Part shown: positions 17,512 to 26,239 of the stretch, piece after piece
Layout: each line of letters starts with the position of its first letter
Numbering within the stretch: the stretch's first letter is position 1
Assembly (NCBI RefSeq): GCF_900197595.1
Contig: NZ_FZLO01000001.1
Coordinates: forward strand, 434,001-498,000
Direction of reading: 5' to 3'
DNA length: 64,000 bases
Source of the DNA: Scatolibacter rhodanostii
GTDB lineage: Bacteria > Bacillota > Clostridia > Oscillospirales > Acutalibacteraceae
Notes under the pieces: model-generated
What the model saw: only the letters and a program-made list of their open reading frames with translations
Told to the model about the DNA's origin: nothing
Databases searched by the model: none
Program-made: the position numbers and the translations under genes

Positions 17512-18376
17512 ATTTATCCAGAAGAATCACCGGGCGATAAGATAGTTTAGCTTTTCGAAGTCCGGGAACTCCCAAATCCTCCTCTCTGTTTACATAGGTA
17601 TAATCTTTGGCATAATAGCGTACAAATTCACGGTTAATAATGGGATAGGCGCCCTGAATATCACTAAACGTTTTTTCAATGTGGACAACAAAAGTATCGT
17701 CGGTCAGCGGCTCGCCGATTGAAAAAGCAATTACATCTTTTTCAAGACGGATAAGTCCACCTTTTAGATTCAGCGTATCCATGTTATTGAGGGCAAGTTG
17801 AACCGCTTTTAGTTCTTTCTGTTTTTCTGGGTCGTCCTTGCAATTGTTCATTTGACACCATTTCACGGTCATCTCTTGACATTCTTTGATGTTATCTTCC
17901 GTAATAGGTTCAAATTGCCATACAGGGTGATTAGCTAGGAAATTGTTTATATGATTTCTCTTGGCACTCAGTTTTTTTCCGGTAAGGTTGCTTAGGCTTT
18001 CAGCACTATAAATGTAATCGGAGTAGGCTCTATCAGCCGAAAATTCAAATTTCCCAGGGAACATTTCTTCTAATGCAGCAGGTGCGCCTTCACAAAGTCC
18101 TCTAAGTCTAAAAGGAAAACCCTCTTCGTCAGCATATTTCATTAATTTTTCAATGATAGGCTTGGGGGTTCCATCTCCAATAGGAAAAGAAAAGCTATGA
18201 GAATGAGCCGATTTTGCTACAAAAAAACCATCAACATTTGCAATTTGCGTGTGATATTGCTCGTGCCATATATAAAGATTGGCGAATGAGAATTCGCAGC
18301 TTCTAAATTGGTTGATTTTATAAAGCGGGTCTATCCATTTTTTATCTTCTAATAATACATTTCTAAATTCCAGCAT
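17489..18376 (-). CDS. DUF2156 protein (LPG-synthase C-terminal-like acyl/aminoacyl transferase fold)
   Basis: 295 aa, recognisable as a phosphatidylglycerol-lysyltransferase C-terminal-like domain: FSFANLYIWHEQY, LSAKRNHINNFL, then the second GNAT-like half with YPIINREFVRYY and EEDLGVPGLRKAKLSYRP. No membrane segments are present, so it is a soluble relative rather than an MprF flippase. First gene of a two-gene unit with the GNAT protein; function unknown. Confidence 0.8.
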   Translation of the reverse strand: MLEFRNVLLEDKKWIDPLYKINQFRSCEFSFANLYIWHEQYHTQIANVDGFFVAKSAHSHSFSFPIGDGTPKPIIEKLMKYADEEGFPFRLRGLCEGAPAALEEMFPGKFEFSADRAYSDYIYSAESLSNLTGKKLSAKRNHINNFLANHPVWQFEPITEDNIKECQEMTVKWCQMNNCKDDPEKQKELKAVQLALNNMDTLNLKGGLIRLEKDVIAFSIGEPLTDDTFVVHIEKTFSDIQGAYPIINREFVRYYAKDYTYVNREEDLGVPGLRKAKLSYRPVILLDKYEAVLKN

Positions 18377-18716
18377 TTTTAACGATGCTCCTTTAATTAT
18401 TGGTTGTGATAGGTTCTATAGTGATAAAAATAAAAAATTCTAACAATTTTTATTCTTACCTTCTATAGTCTACCTAATTTATGCAAATTCTGCAACTTTA
18501 TTATCATTTGTTTTCATCTTGTTCTTAAATTAAGAAAGTATGACTTGGTAAAGAACTTTATTTTTTACTAGTCTTTTGAGGTATATACTACAAATTTTAT
18601 TATTTTTGTGAAAAGAATTGCAAAACCACAATTTGTGAGATAGAATGAGGAAGGAGTTGGACTGTTAGAATTTGTTATAATTAGAAAACAAATGGTTTAC
18701 AGAGAGGAATACTTTT
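18377..18716. other. 340-nt divergent intergenic region
   Basis: Lies between the DUF2156 gene (-) and the fucosidase gene (+). It contains the + strand promoter listed separately at 18618-18646 and a small symmetric CACAA-TT-TGTG element at 18627-18637 within its spacer. No supported ORF or RNA gene. Confidence 0.5.
18618..18646 (+). promoter_or_regulatory. Promoter of the fucosidase operon
   Basis: TTGCAA (18618-18623), 17-nt spacer, TAGAAT (18641-18646). The leader is about 65 nt. The spacer holds a CACAAATTGTG-like symmetric element that could be an operator. Confidence 0.55.
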
Positions 18717-20204
18717 ATGAACTTAGAACAAGAAAAATTATACTTGCAAGAAATTGACAGAGTAATTGAAAAAGGACCTTACCATGCAGATTGGCAGTCT
18801 TTAAGTAATATGCAGGTACCAAAATGGTTTCCCAAAGCTAAATTTGGCATTTTCATTCATTGGGGAATTTACAGCGTTATTGCTCATGCCAACGAGTGGT
18901 ATCCACGCAATATGTATCGAAAAGATACGGAAGAATGGAACTATCACAGAAATACATATGGCGATCACAAAGAGTTTGGTTATAAAGATTTTATTCCCCT
19001 TTTTCAAGCGGAGAAATTTAATCCTGACGAGTGGGCAGAGCTGATAAAGGAATCGGGTGCCCAATACGTTTTCCCTGTGGCAGAACATCATGATGGATTT
19101 CAAATGTACCGCAGTGAAATCTCAAAATTTAACGCCTATGAAATGGGTCCTAAACGTGATCTTTTAGGTGAAATGAAAGTGTCCTTTGAAAAGCAAGGGA
19201 TTGAGTTCTGCACGTCCTCACATCGTGCCGAGCATTGGTTCTTTTTAGGGCACGGCAAAGAATTTGACAGCGATGTGAAAGAACCTCTTAAAAAAGGTGA
19301 TTTTTATTGGCCGTCGATGGCAGAATCACCAGATGATCACGCACTGCGCAGTGAACCATACCCAACAGAAGAATATGTAACAGATTGGCTTTTGCGAACT
19401 TGTGAGATTATCGATCGTTATCAGCCCTCGCTACTTTATTTTGATTGGTGGATTCAGCATGAAGCATTTAAAGAACCGCTAAAAAAATTGGCTGCTTATT
19501 ATTATAATCGAGGAAAAGAATGGGGCAAAGATGTTTCCATATGCTATAAATTTGATGCGATGATGTTTGGCAGTGGCATTGTGGATGTAGAAAGAAGTAA
19601 GATGTCAGAAGTAAAACCTTTTGTTTGGCAGACAGATACCGCAATCGCAAAAAATTCGTGGTGCTATACTGATTCATTGCTGTACAAAAGCAGCTATCAA
19701 ATTATTTGCAATTTTATTGATATCATCAGCAAAAATGGCAATCTGCTTTTGAATGTAGGGCCTAAGGGCGATGGTTCAATTGCACCTGAAGATAAGCAGA
19801 TTTTACAAGATATTGGTACATGGATGAAGCAAAATGCAGAAGCAATTTATGACAGCAAGCCATGGCGCATACCCTCGGAGGGAACAGCCACAGAGCAGGC
19901 AAAAGGAGAACTTGCTGACGGCGAAGATGTACCTTATACAGCAGAAGATATGCGTTTTACAACCTCAGGTGATAGTATTTATGCCTTTGTCATGAAATAT
20001 CCGGAAGATGGGAAAGTTCTCATTCATTCCATGGCTAATTCAGAAAAGCATAATTCGTCTTCTTTTTATGGATTGATTAAAAATGTAGAAATATTGGGCT
20101 TTGATGAGAAGCCTGACGTGCTAAGAGATGATGATGGTTTGCACATCACAACCAGCACAGTAAAGAGCGATTTGCCTGTTGTTATTAAAGTGACAACGGT
20201 TTAA
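18717..20204 (+). CDS. Alpha-L-fucosidase, GH29, cytoplasmic
   Basis: Hydrolyses terminal alpha-linked L-fucose. 495 aa, no signal peptide, so it acts on imported oligosaccharides. GH29 hallmarks: KFGIFIHWGIYSV near the N-terminus, VFPVAEHHDGFQMY, and LLYFDWWI where Asp243 is the expected catalytic nucleophile, then NGNLLLNVGPKGDG before the C-terminal beta-sandwich. First gene of an operon with an Ldh-family dehydrogenase and a GH42 enzyme, consistent with degradation of fucosylated galactosides. Confidence 0.93.
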   Translation: MNLEQEKLYLQEIDRVIEKGPYHADWQSLSNMQVPKWFPKAKFGIFIHWGIYSVIAHANEWYPRNMYRKDTEEWNYHRNTYGDHKEFGYKDFIPLFQAEKFNPDEWAELIKESGAQYVFPVAEHHDGFQMYRSEISKFNAYEMGPKRDLLGEMKVSFEKQGIEFCTSSHRAEHWFFLGHGKEFDSDVKEPLKKGDFYWPSMAESPDDHALRSEPYPTEEYVTDWLLRTCEIIDRYQPSLLYFDWWIQHEAFKEPLKKLAAYYYNRGKEWGKDVSICYKFDAMMFGSGIVDVERSKMSEVKPFVWQTDTAIAKNSWCYTDSLLYKSSYQIICNFIDIISKNGNLLLNVGPKGDGSIAPEDKQILQDIGTWMKQNAEAIYDSKPWRIPSEGTATEQAKGELADGEDVPYTAEDMRFTTSGDSIYAFVMKYPEDGKVLIHSMANSEKHNSSSFYGLIKNVEILGFDEKPDVLRDDDGLHITTSTVKSDLPVVIKVTTV

Positions 20205-20246
20205 TTTCGAAATAGTCTATACAATAAAAATAAAGGGGAGAGTGCA

Positions 20247-21359
20247 ATGACAGTGAAATCAAATATCGTAGATTGGGAAACCATTACCAACTTTGTAACA
20301 GATGCTTTTGTGGGATACGGAATCCCAAGAGCAGATGCAGAAATCTGTGCAGATGTACTGCTGGAATCCGATAAACGGGGAATCGAATCCCACGGTGTGA
20401 ACCGATTCAAACCAATTTATCTTGACCGAATTAAAGCAGGGATTCAACATCCGGTTACGAACTTTGAAGTTGTGAGAGAAACAGCTACAACAGCGGTTGT
20501 CGATGGGCATGACGGTATGGGGCAAGTGATTGGCAAGCGTTCTATGCAAATGGCGATTGATAAGGCAAAAAAATACGGCATGGGCATGGTTGCCGTTCGA
20601 AATTCTACCCATTACGGCATTGCGGGTTATTATGCCACGATGGCAACCAAAGCAGGCTGCATTGGTATTACAGGAACGAATGCAAGACCGTCCATTGCAC
20701 CGACCTTTGGCGTCGAAAATATGCTGGGGACCAATCCGTTGACATTTGGTATGCCAACAGATGAGGATTTCCCTTTTGTTCTTGATTGCGCAACTTCCAT
20801 TACACAAAGAGGACGTGTGGAGTATTATGCACGTAACCACAAACCAACTCCGGCAGGATTGGTTATTGGGCGCGATGGTACTTCAAAAACAGATTCTGAC
20901 GAGATATTATCAGCTTTGAACAAAGGAGATGCGGCTCTGTTGCCATTAGGGGGAGCCGGAGAAGAATTGGGTGGCTATAAGGGCTATGGTTATGCGACTG
21001 TGGTAGAGATTCTTTCAGCCGCTTTGCAGCAAGGCAATTTCTTACTATCTCTCACGGGTATCGGTGAAAAAGGCGAAAAGCTTCCCTATCATCTAGGACA
21101 TTTCTTTATTGCCATTGATACAGAAGCTTTCTGTGGATTAGAATCTTTCAAGAAAACCTGTGGAGACATTTTGCGTGAGCTGAGAGCCTCTCAAAAAGCA
21201 CCTGGCAGCAGTCATATTTTTACAGCAGGTGAAAAGGAATATTTGGTCTGGCAAGAGAGAAAAGAGAGTGGTGTACCTATTAATGAAGCAGTACAAAAAG
21301 AAATGATTCAAATACGAGATGAACTAAAACTTTCACAATATCAATTTCCGTTTGAATAA
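20247..21359 (+). CDS. Ldh-family NAD(P)-dependent 2-hydroxyacid dehydrogenase
   Basis: 370 aa of the malate/L-sulfolactate/ureidoglycolate dehydrogenase fold (not the classical Rossmann LDH). Signatures: ESHGVNRF (catalytic His region), AVRNSTHYGIAGYY, GTNPLTFGMP and the Gly-rich LPLGGAGEELGGYKGYG. It lies 42 nt after the fucosidase and 51 nt before the GH42 gene, so it is probably co-transcribed. A role in oxidising or reducing a sugar-derived hydroxyacid is plausible; the substrate cannot be assigned. Confidence 0.88.
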   Translation: MTVKSNIVDWETITNFVTDAFVGYGIPRADAEICADVLLESDKRGIESHGVNRFKPIYLDRIKAGIQHPVTNFEVVRETATTAVVDGHDGMGQVIGKRSMQMAIDKAKKYGMGMVAVRNSTHYGIAGYYATMATKAGCIGITGTNARPSIAPTFGVENMLGTNPLTFGMPTDEDFPFVLDCATSITQRGRVEYYARNHKPTPAGLVIGRDGTSKTDSDEILSALNKGDAALLPLGGAGEELGGYKGYGYATVVEILSAALQQGNFLLSLTGIGEKGEKLPYHLGHFFIAIDTEAFCGLESFKKTCGDILRELRASQKAPGSSHIFTAGEKEYLVWQERKESGVPINEAVQKEMIQIRDELKLSQYQFPFE

Positions 21360-21410
21360 GAATAATTTTAGCTTGGCGCCCATATTTTATAGCAAAAGTG
21401 AGGAAAGAAA

Positions 21411-23384
21411 ATGCAAATCTTTTTCGGAGCAGATTATTACCCCGAACATTGGCCAGAAGAAAGATGGGAAACGGATGCTGAACTCATGGAGGAAATGGGT
21501 TTAAACGTCGTGAGAATGGCAGAGTTTTCGTGGACAAAAATGGAACCTAGACTAGGAGAATTCCATTTTGAGTGGTTAGATAAAGCGATTGAACTGTTAG
21601 GTAAACATGGCGTTAAAACGGTATTGGGAACACCAACAGCGACACCGCCAGCTTGGATTATAGAAAAAAATCCTGAGATATTTCCGGTTGACTCACACAG
21701 CATTCGACGTGGGTTTGGCGGTCGCCATCATGATTGTCAATCCAATGAGACTTATCGTATGCATATTAAACGCTTTGTGACAGCGATGGCAGAGCATTTT
21801 AAGGATAATGCCAATGTTATTGGTTGGCAGATTGATAATGAGTTCGGTAACAGCCATGAAGATTTTTGTATGTGTGAATCATGCCAAGCTCATTTTCAGA
21901 GCTGGCTCAAAGAAAAGTATCAAACTATCGAGAATCTAAATCGTGAGTGGGGCACCTGTTTTTGGAGTCAGGATTATGATAAGTTTGAGCAAATTCCTGC
22001 GCCAAAACTTACGGCAGCGGGGGAGAACCCCTCTGCTATGCTAGATTGGAAAAGATTTTGCTCTGATTTAATTGTTGACTTTCAGCAAGTTCAAATTGAC
22101 ATTATCAGAGAAAAATGTTCAAATCACTTCATCACACACAATTTTATGGGGTTTGCCGACAAAGTAAACTATTTTGATTTAGGTAGAAATCTTGATTTTA
22201 TTTCTCACGATCAATATCCAGGTGGCTTTTTCAGAGAAGATGCACAAGAAAAAGAAGAAAGATTGGCATCTACATTAGATTTAATGCGGGGAACCAAAAA
22301 TCAGAGTTTCTGGATCATGGAGCAGCAGGCAGGCGTTACGGGTTGGCAAATTATGGGGCGAGCCCCAAAACCAGGTCAACTAGCCATGTGGGCTTTTCAA
22401 AGCATTGCACACGGAGCAGATACTGTGGTGTTTTTCCGTTGGAGAACTTGCACGGTGGGCACAGAGCAATATTGGCATGGCATTTTGCCGCATAGTGGAA
22501 AGCCAAGCAGACGATATTATGAATTGAAGGATTTCATTGCTAAAATGGCTCCAATTATGAAAGATATACAAGGAGCTATGCCTAAAAATGAAGTGGCAAT
22601 TGTCTATTCGTATGATCAAAAATATGCTTTCAAAATTCAGCCTCATCATCGTGAATTACAATATGTCGACCAAGTTAATCGATATTATGAAGCGTTTTAC
22701 CATCAAAATATAGGTGTTGATTTTGTGCCTGATACCGCAGATTTTAGTCAGTATCAATTAGTAGTAGCACCTTTGCAGTATATTATGACACCCGAGCTGG
22801 AAGAAAAATATAAAGCTTATGTAAAAAACGGTGGCAGATTAATTTTAACCATGCGTACAGGTGTAAAAAACAAAAACAATGTCTGTATGAGTGAGGATGA
22901 TTTGCCGGGAAAACTCTCTGATTTGTTAGGAATAAAAATTGCGGATTACGACTGTCTCACTGATGTTAATGTTTCGATTTGCTGGGGAGAAAAGTGCTTT
23001 GAGGGTAGAAAATGGAGCGATATGATTGAACCTTCTACTGCAGAAACATTAGCGACATATGGTTCTGAATATTATAAAGGAATGTCTGCCATCACAGTGA
23101 ATCAATTCGGAGCAGGTAAGGCTTATTATGTTGGAACTGAACCTGACGAAGCTCTGATGCAACACCTATCAGAATTTATAGTGCAAGAGCTGAGCTTGAA
23201 TCGCTTAGGCTATGCAGAAAAGGGCGTGGAATTTGCAGAACGTTCTACTGAAAATGCAGATTACCTCTTTGTCATGAACCATACCGATCAAAAACAAAAG
23301 CTTTCTGTTGAAGGCAATTGGAAACCAGTGTTGGATCAAAAGTCAGAACTATTGCCGTTTGATTTCAATATCTTTAAAAAGTAA
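21411..23384 (+). CDS. Beta-galactosidase, GH42
   Basis: Cleaves beta-galactosides in the cytoplasm; 657 aa, no signal peptide. GH42 pattern: GADYYPEHWPEERW at the N-terminus, acid/base in WQIDNEFG (Glu144), and nucleophile in FWIMEQQAG (Glu304). The Zn-type Cys set CMCESCQAH follows the acid/base, as in many GH42 trimers. The C-terminal trimerisation and beta-domains are present and the length is normal. Third gene of the fucosidase operon; the AAAGTGAGGAAAG upstream is a fair ribosome binding site. Confidence 0.94.
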   Translation: MQIFFGADYYPEHWPEERWETDAELMEEMGLNVVRMAEFSWTKMEPRLGEFHFEWLDKAIELLGKHGVKTVLGTPTATPPAWIIEKNPEIFPVDSHSIRRGFGGRHHDCQSNETYRMHIKRFVTAMAEHFKDNANVIGWQIDNEFGNSHEDFCMCESCQAHFQSWLKEKYQTIENLNREWGTCFWSQDYDKFEQIPAPKLTAAGENPSAMLDWKRFCSDLIVDFQQVQIDIIREKCSNHFITHNFMGFADKVNYFDLGRNLDFISHDQYPGGFFREDAQEKEERLASTLDLMRGTKNQSFWIMEQQAGVTGWQIMGRAPKPGQLAMWAFQSIAHGADTVVFFRWRTCTVGTEQYWHGILPHSGKPSRRYYELKDFIAKMAPIMKDIQGAMPKNEVAIVYSYDQKYAFKIQPHHRELQYVDQVNRYYEAFYHQNIGVDFVPDTADFSQYQLVVAPLQYIMTPELEEKYKAYVKNGGRLILTMRTGVKNKNNVCMSEDDLPGKLSDLLGIKIADYDCLTDVNVSICWGEKCFEGRKWSDMIEPSTAETLATYGSEYYKGMSAITVNQFGAGKAYYVGTEPDEALMQHLSEFIVQELSLNRLGYAEKGVEFAERSTENADYLFVMNHTDQKQKLSVEGNWKPVLDQKSELLPFDFNIFKK

Positions 23385-23402
23385 GAATTTATACTTTTAA
23401 AA

Positions 23403-23438
23403 AGAGAGTATCTACCATTTAATAGGTAGGTACTCTCT
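23403..23438. terminator. Hairpin between convergent GH42 and folA genes
   Basis: 14-bp stem AGAGAGTATCTACC / GGTAGGTACTCTCT with one G-U pair. The flanking T and A runs are modest, so termination may be partial. Confidence 0.6.
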
Positions 23439-23458
23439 TCTGTATACTCATAATAAAT

Positions 23459-23965
23459 TTAAATCGATAAAGGGTTTTTGTTTTCGTAAGTACAGATGGT
23501 AAATGTGATCTCTTTTTCTGTTATTGGCTCTGTGCTGTCGGCTAAAACCCAGTTTGGATCGTTATCTAAATTAGGAAAAAAGCGGTCTGCTGGAACATCT
23601 TTTTGTACTTTGGTGATAAAGGCTTGGTGGCAATAAGGCAAAAACTGTTTGTAGATGGATTCTCCGCCGATGATATAAACCGAGTCAGAATCATAGCCGG
23701 TAGCAAGATCGGGCAAAAGTTCTTCCATACTATGGTAAAGGAGAGTGCCTTCGGGGGCAGAATCCAAATGACGAGAAAGAACAATATTCATTCGATTTGG
23801 TAAAGGTTTAGAACCGGGTAAGGATTTTAAGGTACTATGTCCCATAACAACGACATTTCCCATCGTTTTTGCTTTAAAAAAAGCCATATCAGAGGGAAGA
23901 TGAAACAGCAATTTGTTGTCTTTGCCAATTCCCCAATTTTCACTGACAGATAAAATACAGTTCAT
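23459..23965 (-). CDS. folA: Dihydrofolate reductase
   Basis: Reduces dihydrofolate to tetrahydrofolate with NADPH. 168 aa, standard length. Motifs: ENWGIGKDNKLLFHLPSDM (substrate site with Asp), VVMGHSTLKSLP (NADPH-binding Gly-His), VYIIGGESIYKQFL. It starts 11 nt after thyA and is preceded by AAGGAGAG, forming a thyA-folA pair that regenerates the folate oxidised by thymidylate synthase. Confidence 0.95.
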   Translation of the reverse strand: MNCILSVSENWGIGKDNKLLFHLPSDMAFFKAKTMGNVVVMGHSTLKSLPGSKPLPNRMNIVLSRHLDSAPEGTLLYHSMEELLPDLATGYDSDSVYIIGGESIYKQFLPYCHQAFITKVQKDVPADRFFPNLDNDPNWVLADSTEPITEKEITFTICTYENKNPLSI

Positions 23966-23976
23966 AAAAACTCTCC

Positions 23977-24807
23977 TTATATAGCGACAGGGATTTTTTC
24001 TTTAAAAGGATGATATTCATAGTTTTCAAGTTGGAAGTCATCCACAGTGAAAGCGTAAAAATCTTTAACATCTGGATTCATGCGGAATGTGGCCGCGGGC
24101 AGAGGAGGTAAAGTGAGCAGTTTCTCAACAATCGGGATATGACGATCATAAATATGAGCATCGGCAATTACATGGACAAATTCTCCGGGGATTAGACCGC
24201 TTACCTGTGCCAACATATGAACCAGCACAGCGTATTGTGTAACGTTCCAAGCGTTTGCAACCAGCATATCTTGAGAGCGTTGATTCAATATGGCACAAAG
24301 TCGGTTGCCGCTGACGTTTAAGGTTAAGCTATAAGCACAGGGGTAGAGGTTCATTTCAGACAAATCTTGGTGCACATAAATATTGGTCATCATTCTGCGA
24401 GAGGCTGGATTATTCTTCAAATCATATAGCAGTCGATCTACTTGATCAAACATACCTTCTTTATATTTGTGTTTGACAGAAAGTTGATAGCCATATGCTT
24501 TTCCAATTGTGCCGTCTTCACCAGCCCAAGAATCCCAAATATGGCTATTTAAGTCAGCAATTTTGTTTGATTTTTTTTGCCAAATCCAAAGCATTTCATC
24601 AATAGCAGCTCGAAAATTAACTTTTCGCAGAGTAGAAGTTGGAAATTCTTTTTGCAAATCATAACGATTAATTACGGCAAAAGATTTTATGGTGTGAGCC
24701 GATTCACCGTCAAGCCATTTCGGACGAACTTCTTGGTTGGTGTCCCATGCGCCAGAAGACAAAATTTGTTTGCAATTTTCAGCAAACTGAACATCAAAAT
24801 AACTCAT
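23977..24807 (-). CDS. thyA: Thymidylate synthase
   Basis: Converts dUMP to dTMP with methylene-tetrahydrofolate. 276 aa. Catalytic Cys157 in NLYPCAYSL, followed by LNQRSQDMLVANAWNVTQYA and VIADAHIYDRHI. I use the second ATG (24807) because GAGGA immediately abuts the first ATG at 24813 but is correctly spaced for the second. It diverges slightly from E. coli-type ThyA and resembles the Firmicute long form. Confidence 0.95.
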   Translation of the reverse strand: MSYFDVQFAENCKQILSSGAWDTNQEVRPKWLDGESAHTIKSFAVINRYDLQKEFPTSTLRKVNFRAAIDEMLWIWQKKSNKIADLNSHIWDSWAGEDGTIGKAYGYQLSVKHKYKEGMFDQVDRLLYDLKNNPASRRMMTNIYVHQDLSEMNLYPCAYSLTLNVSGNRLCAILNQRSQDMLVANAWNVTQYAVLVHMLAQVSGLIPGEFVHVIADAHIYDRHIPIVEKLLTLPPLPAATFRMNPDVKDFYAFTVDDFQLENYEYHPFKEKIPVAI

Positions 24808-25076
24808 TATCATTCCTCAAATCTAAAATAATTTTATATTATCACATGAATAAGTAAGTAATAGCGGTAAGTGTTTCTATAAAAGCTATTCTATATGTAA
24901 TTATATATTAGCTCTGCTAAAAAGACAACCCTAGAGATAAATCTTAAAAACGACAATGGATGTGATAGAAATTTTAGAAAAGCATTTAAATTTGAAGAAA
25001 TAGAGAAATCACTATACAAGTCATCGTTAATGTATTAAAATAGCTTTATATAAAGCTGAAATAAGGAGCGTGTACT

Positions 25077-25640
25077 GTGAACGAAACATTAAAAGCAATT
25101 GAAAACCGTTATTCTTGCCGAGATTTTAAACCAGAAATGCTCTCTGAGGAAGTATTGCAAGCGATTGCCAAAGCGGCTGTGCAAGCTCCCAGCGCTATGA
25201 ATCGTCAACCTTGGCGGATTGTGGTAGTTAAGGATCAAGAATTAATGCAAGAGATAGAACAAGAAGGGCTCAAAACGCTTTCTGATATGGAAGATAAGTC
25301 TGCCTATAATCGAATTATGGAGCGAGGCGGCAAATTATTTTATGGTGCACCTAGCATGATTGTTGTGCCAATTGATTCGGCAGAATATGCAAGTGCAATG
25401 CTAGACTGCGGAATTGTTTGCCAGAATATTGTTTTGGCAGCAGAATCTCTGGGCGTGGGCAGTGTGATTTGCGGACTTTTGAGAACAGCATTTGCGAAAG
25501 AAGAACGAGCAAAAGAATGGGCTGCGCGCTTGAAATTTCCAGAAGGATATGTGCTAGGCTGTTCTGTTCTGCTGGGATATGCCAATACGTCCAAACAACC
25601 CCATGAGCCAGATATAGAAAAGATTGTAGTTTTAGAATAA
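25077..25640 (+). CDS. Nitroreductase-family flavoprotein
   Basis: 187 aa FMN-dependent NAD(P)H oxidoreductase. N-terminal ENRYSCRDFKPEMLSEEVLQ and AVQAPSAMNRQPWRIVVV (FMN phosphate and ring contacts) are typical, as is the DCGIVCQNIVLAAESLGVGS helix. GTG start with AAGGAG upstream. Monocistronic; physiological substrate unknown. Confidence 0.9.
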   Translation: MNETLKAIENRYSCRDFKPEMLSEEVLQAIAKAAVQAPSAMNRQPWRIVVVKDQELMQEIEQEGLKTLSDMEDKSAYNRIMERGGKLFYGAPSMIVVPIDSAEYASAMLDCGIVCQNIVLAAESLGVGSVICGLLRTAFAKEERAKEWAARLKFPEGYVLGCSVLLGYANTSKQPHEPDIEKIVVLE

Positions 25641-25720
25641 GGATAAAACGAAGAAGAAGTGATTTCAACAAAACGACAATTGCTTCTTCTTTAATAAATT
25701 AAATAATTTTATTTTATAGG

Positions 25721-25749
25721 TTGACAAAGTGAAAAGAAAAGAGTATTAT
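25721..25749 (+). promoter_or_regulatory. Promoter of the cold-shock gene
   Basis: TTGACA (25721-25726), 17-nt spacer, TATTAT (25744-25749). Transcription should begin near 25756, giving a 5' leader of about 120 nt. Confidence 0.8.
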
Positions 25750-25779
25750 ATTGGTATATTCTTAAATGCGCTTGTGTCT

Positions 25780-25838
25780 CACATGTTTTTGTAAGTCATT
25801 AACTCGTTTTTATGATTTACAAAAACATGTGTTTTTTT
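25780..25838 (+). terminator. Intrinsic terminator inside the csp 5' leader (putative attenuator)
   Basis: 20-bp stem starting CACATGTTTTTGTAAG (25780-25799) and ending TTACAAAAACATGTG (25812-25831), one G-U pair, 12-nt loop, then seven T (25832-25838). It lies between the csp promoter and its ORF, so transcripts must read through it. Confidence 0.75.
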
Positions 25839-25879
25839 GTGTGTTTAGGCATTACAACATAATTTAGGAGGTACCAATA

Positions 25880-26092
25880 ATGAATACTGGTACAGTAAAA
25901 TGGTTTAATGCAGACAAAGGTTTCGGCTTTATTTCTAACGACGATAACAGCGGAGATGTTTTTGTACATTTCTCAGCAATCGTTAGCGAAGGATTTAAAA
26001 CTTTAGACGAAGGTCAAAAAGTTACTTTCGACACAGAGCAAGACCCTAAGGATAGCAGAAAACTTCGTGCTATAAACGTTAATCGAGCATAA
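25880..26092 (+). CDS. Cold-shock protein (CspA family)
   Basis: 70 aa single cold-shock domain. RNP1 KGFGFIS and RNP2 VFVHFSAI are intact, and the N-terminus [12 protein letters not shown] is canonical. An RNA chaperone that melts secondary structure and can act as an antiterminator (family knowledge). AGGAGGT precedes the ATG. A perfect promoter and a terminator-like leader precede it, and a DEAD-box helicase gene follows, so this is a cold-response neighbourhood. Confidence 0.97.
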   Translation: MNTGTVKWFNADKGFGFISNDDNSGDVFVHFSAIVSEGFKTLDEGQKVTFDTEQDPKDSRKLRAINVNRA

Positions 26093-26099
26093 TTATCCT

Positions 26100-26136
26100 A
26101 AATCCGCAGGGCTAATAAGGCTCTGCGGATTTTTGT
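26100..26136 (+). terminator. Terminator after csp
   Basis: Stem AAATCCGCAG / CTGCGGATTT with an inner GGC/GCC extension, followed by TTG TTTTG. Confidence 0.8.
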
Positions 26137-26239
26137 TTTGTGAACTTTTAGGCTATCTTGAGAATAAAATAGTATTTTTATGCTCTGGAGAGAACATCCT
26201 TAATAGAGAGATATAGTAGAATAGGAGATTGAAAGAACT

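Noticed and set aside
20259-20840. 193-codon antisense open frame inside the Ldh-family gene
   Set aside because: It is Cys/His-rich nonsense with no ribosome binding site, and the + strand frame encodes a conserved enzyme.
25780-25831. The repeat pair in the csp leader as a CRISPR or transposon end
   Set aside because: A single inverted pair with a T run and a promoter just upstream; a terminator explains it.
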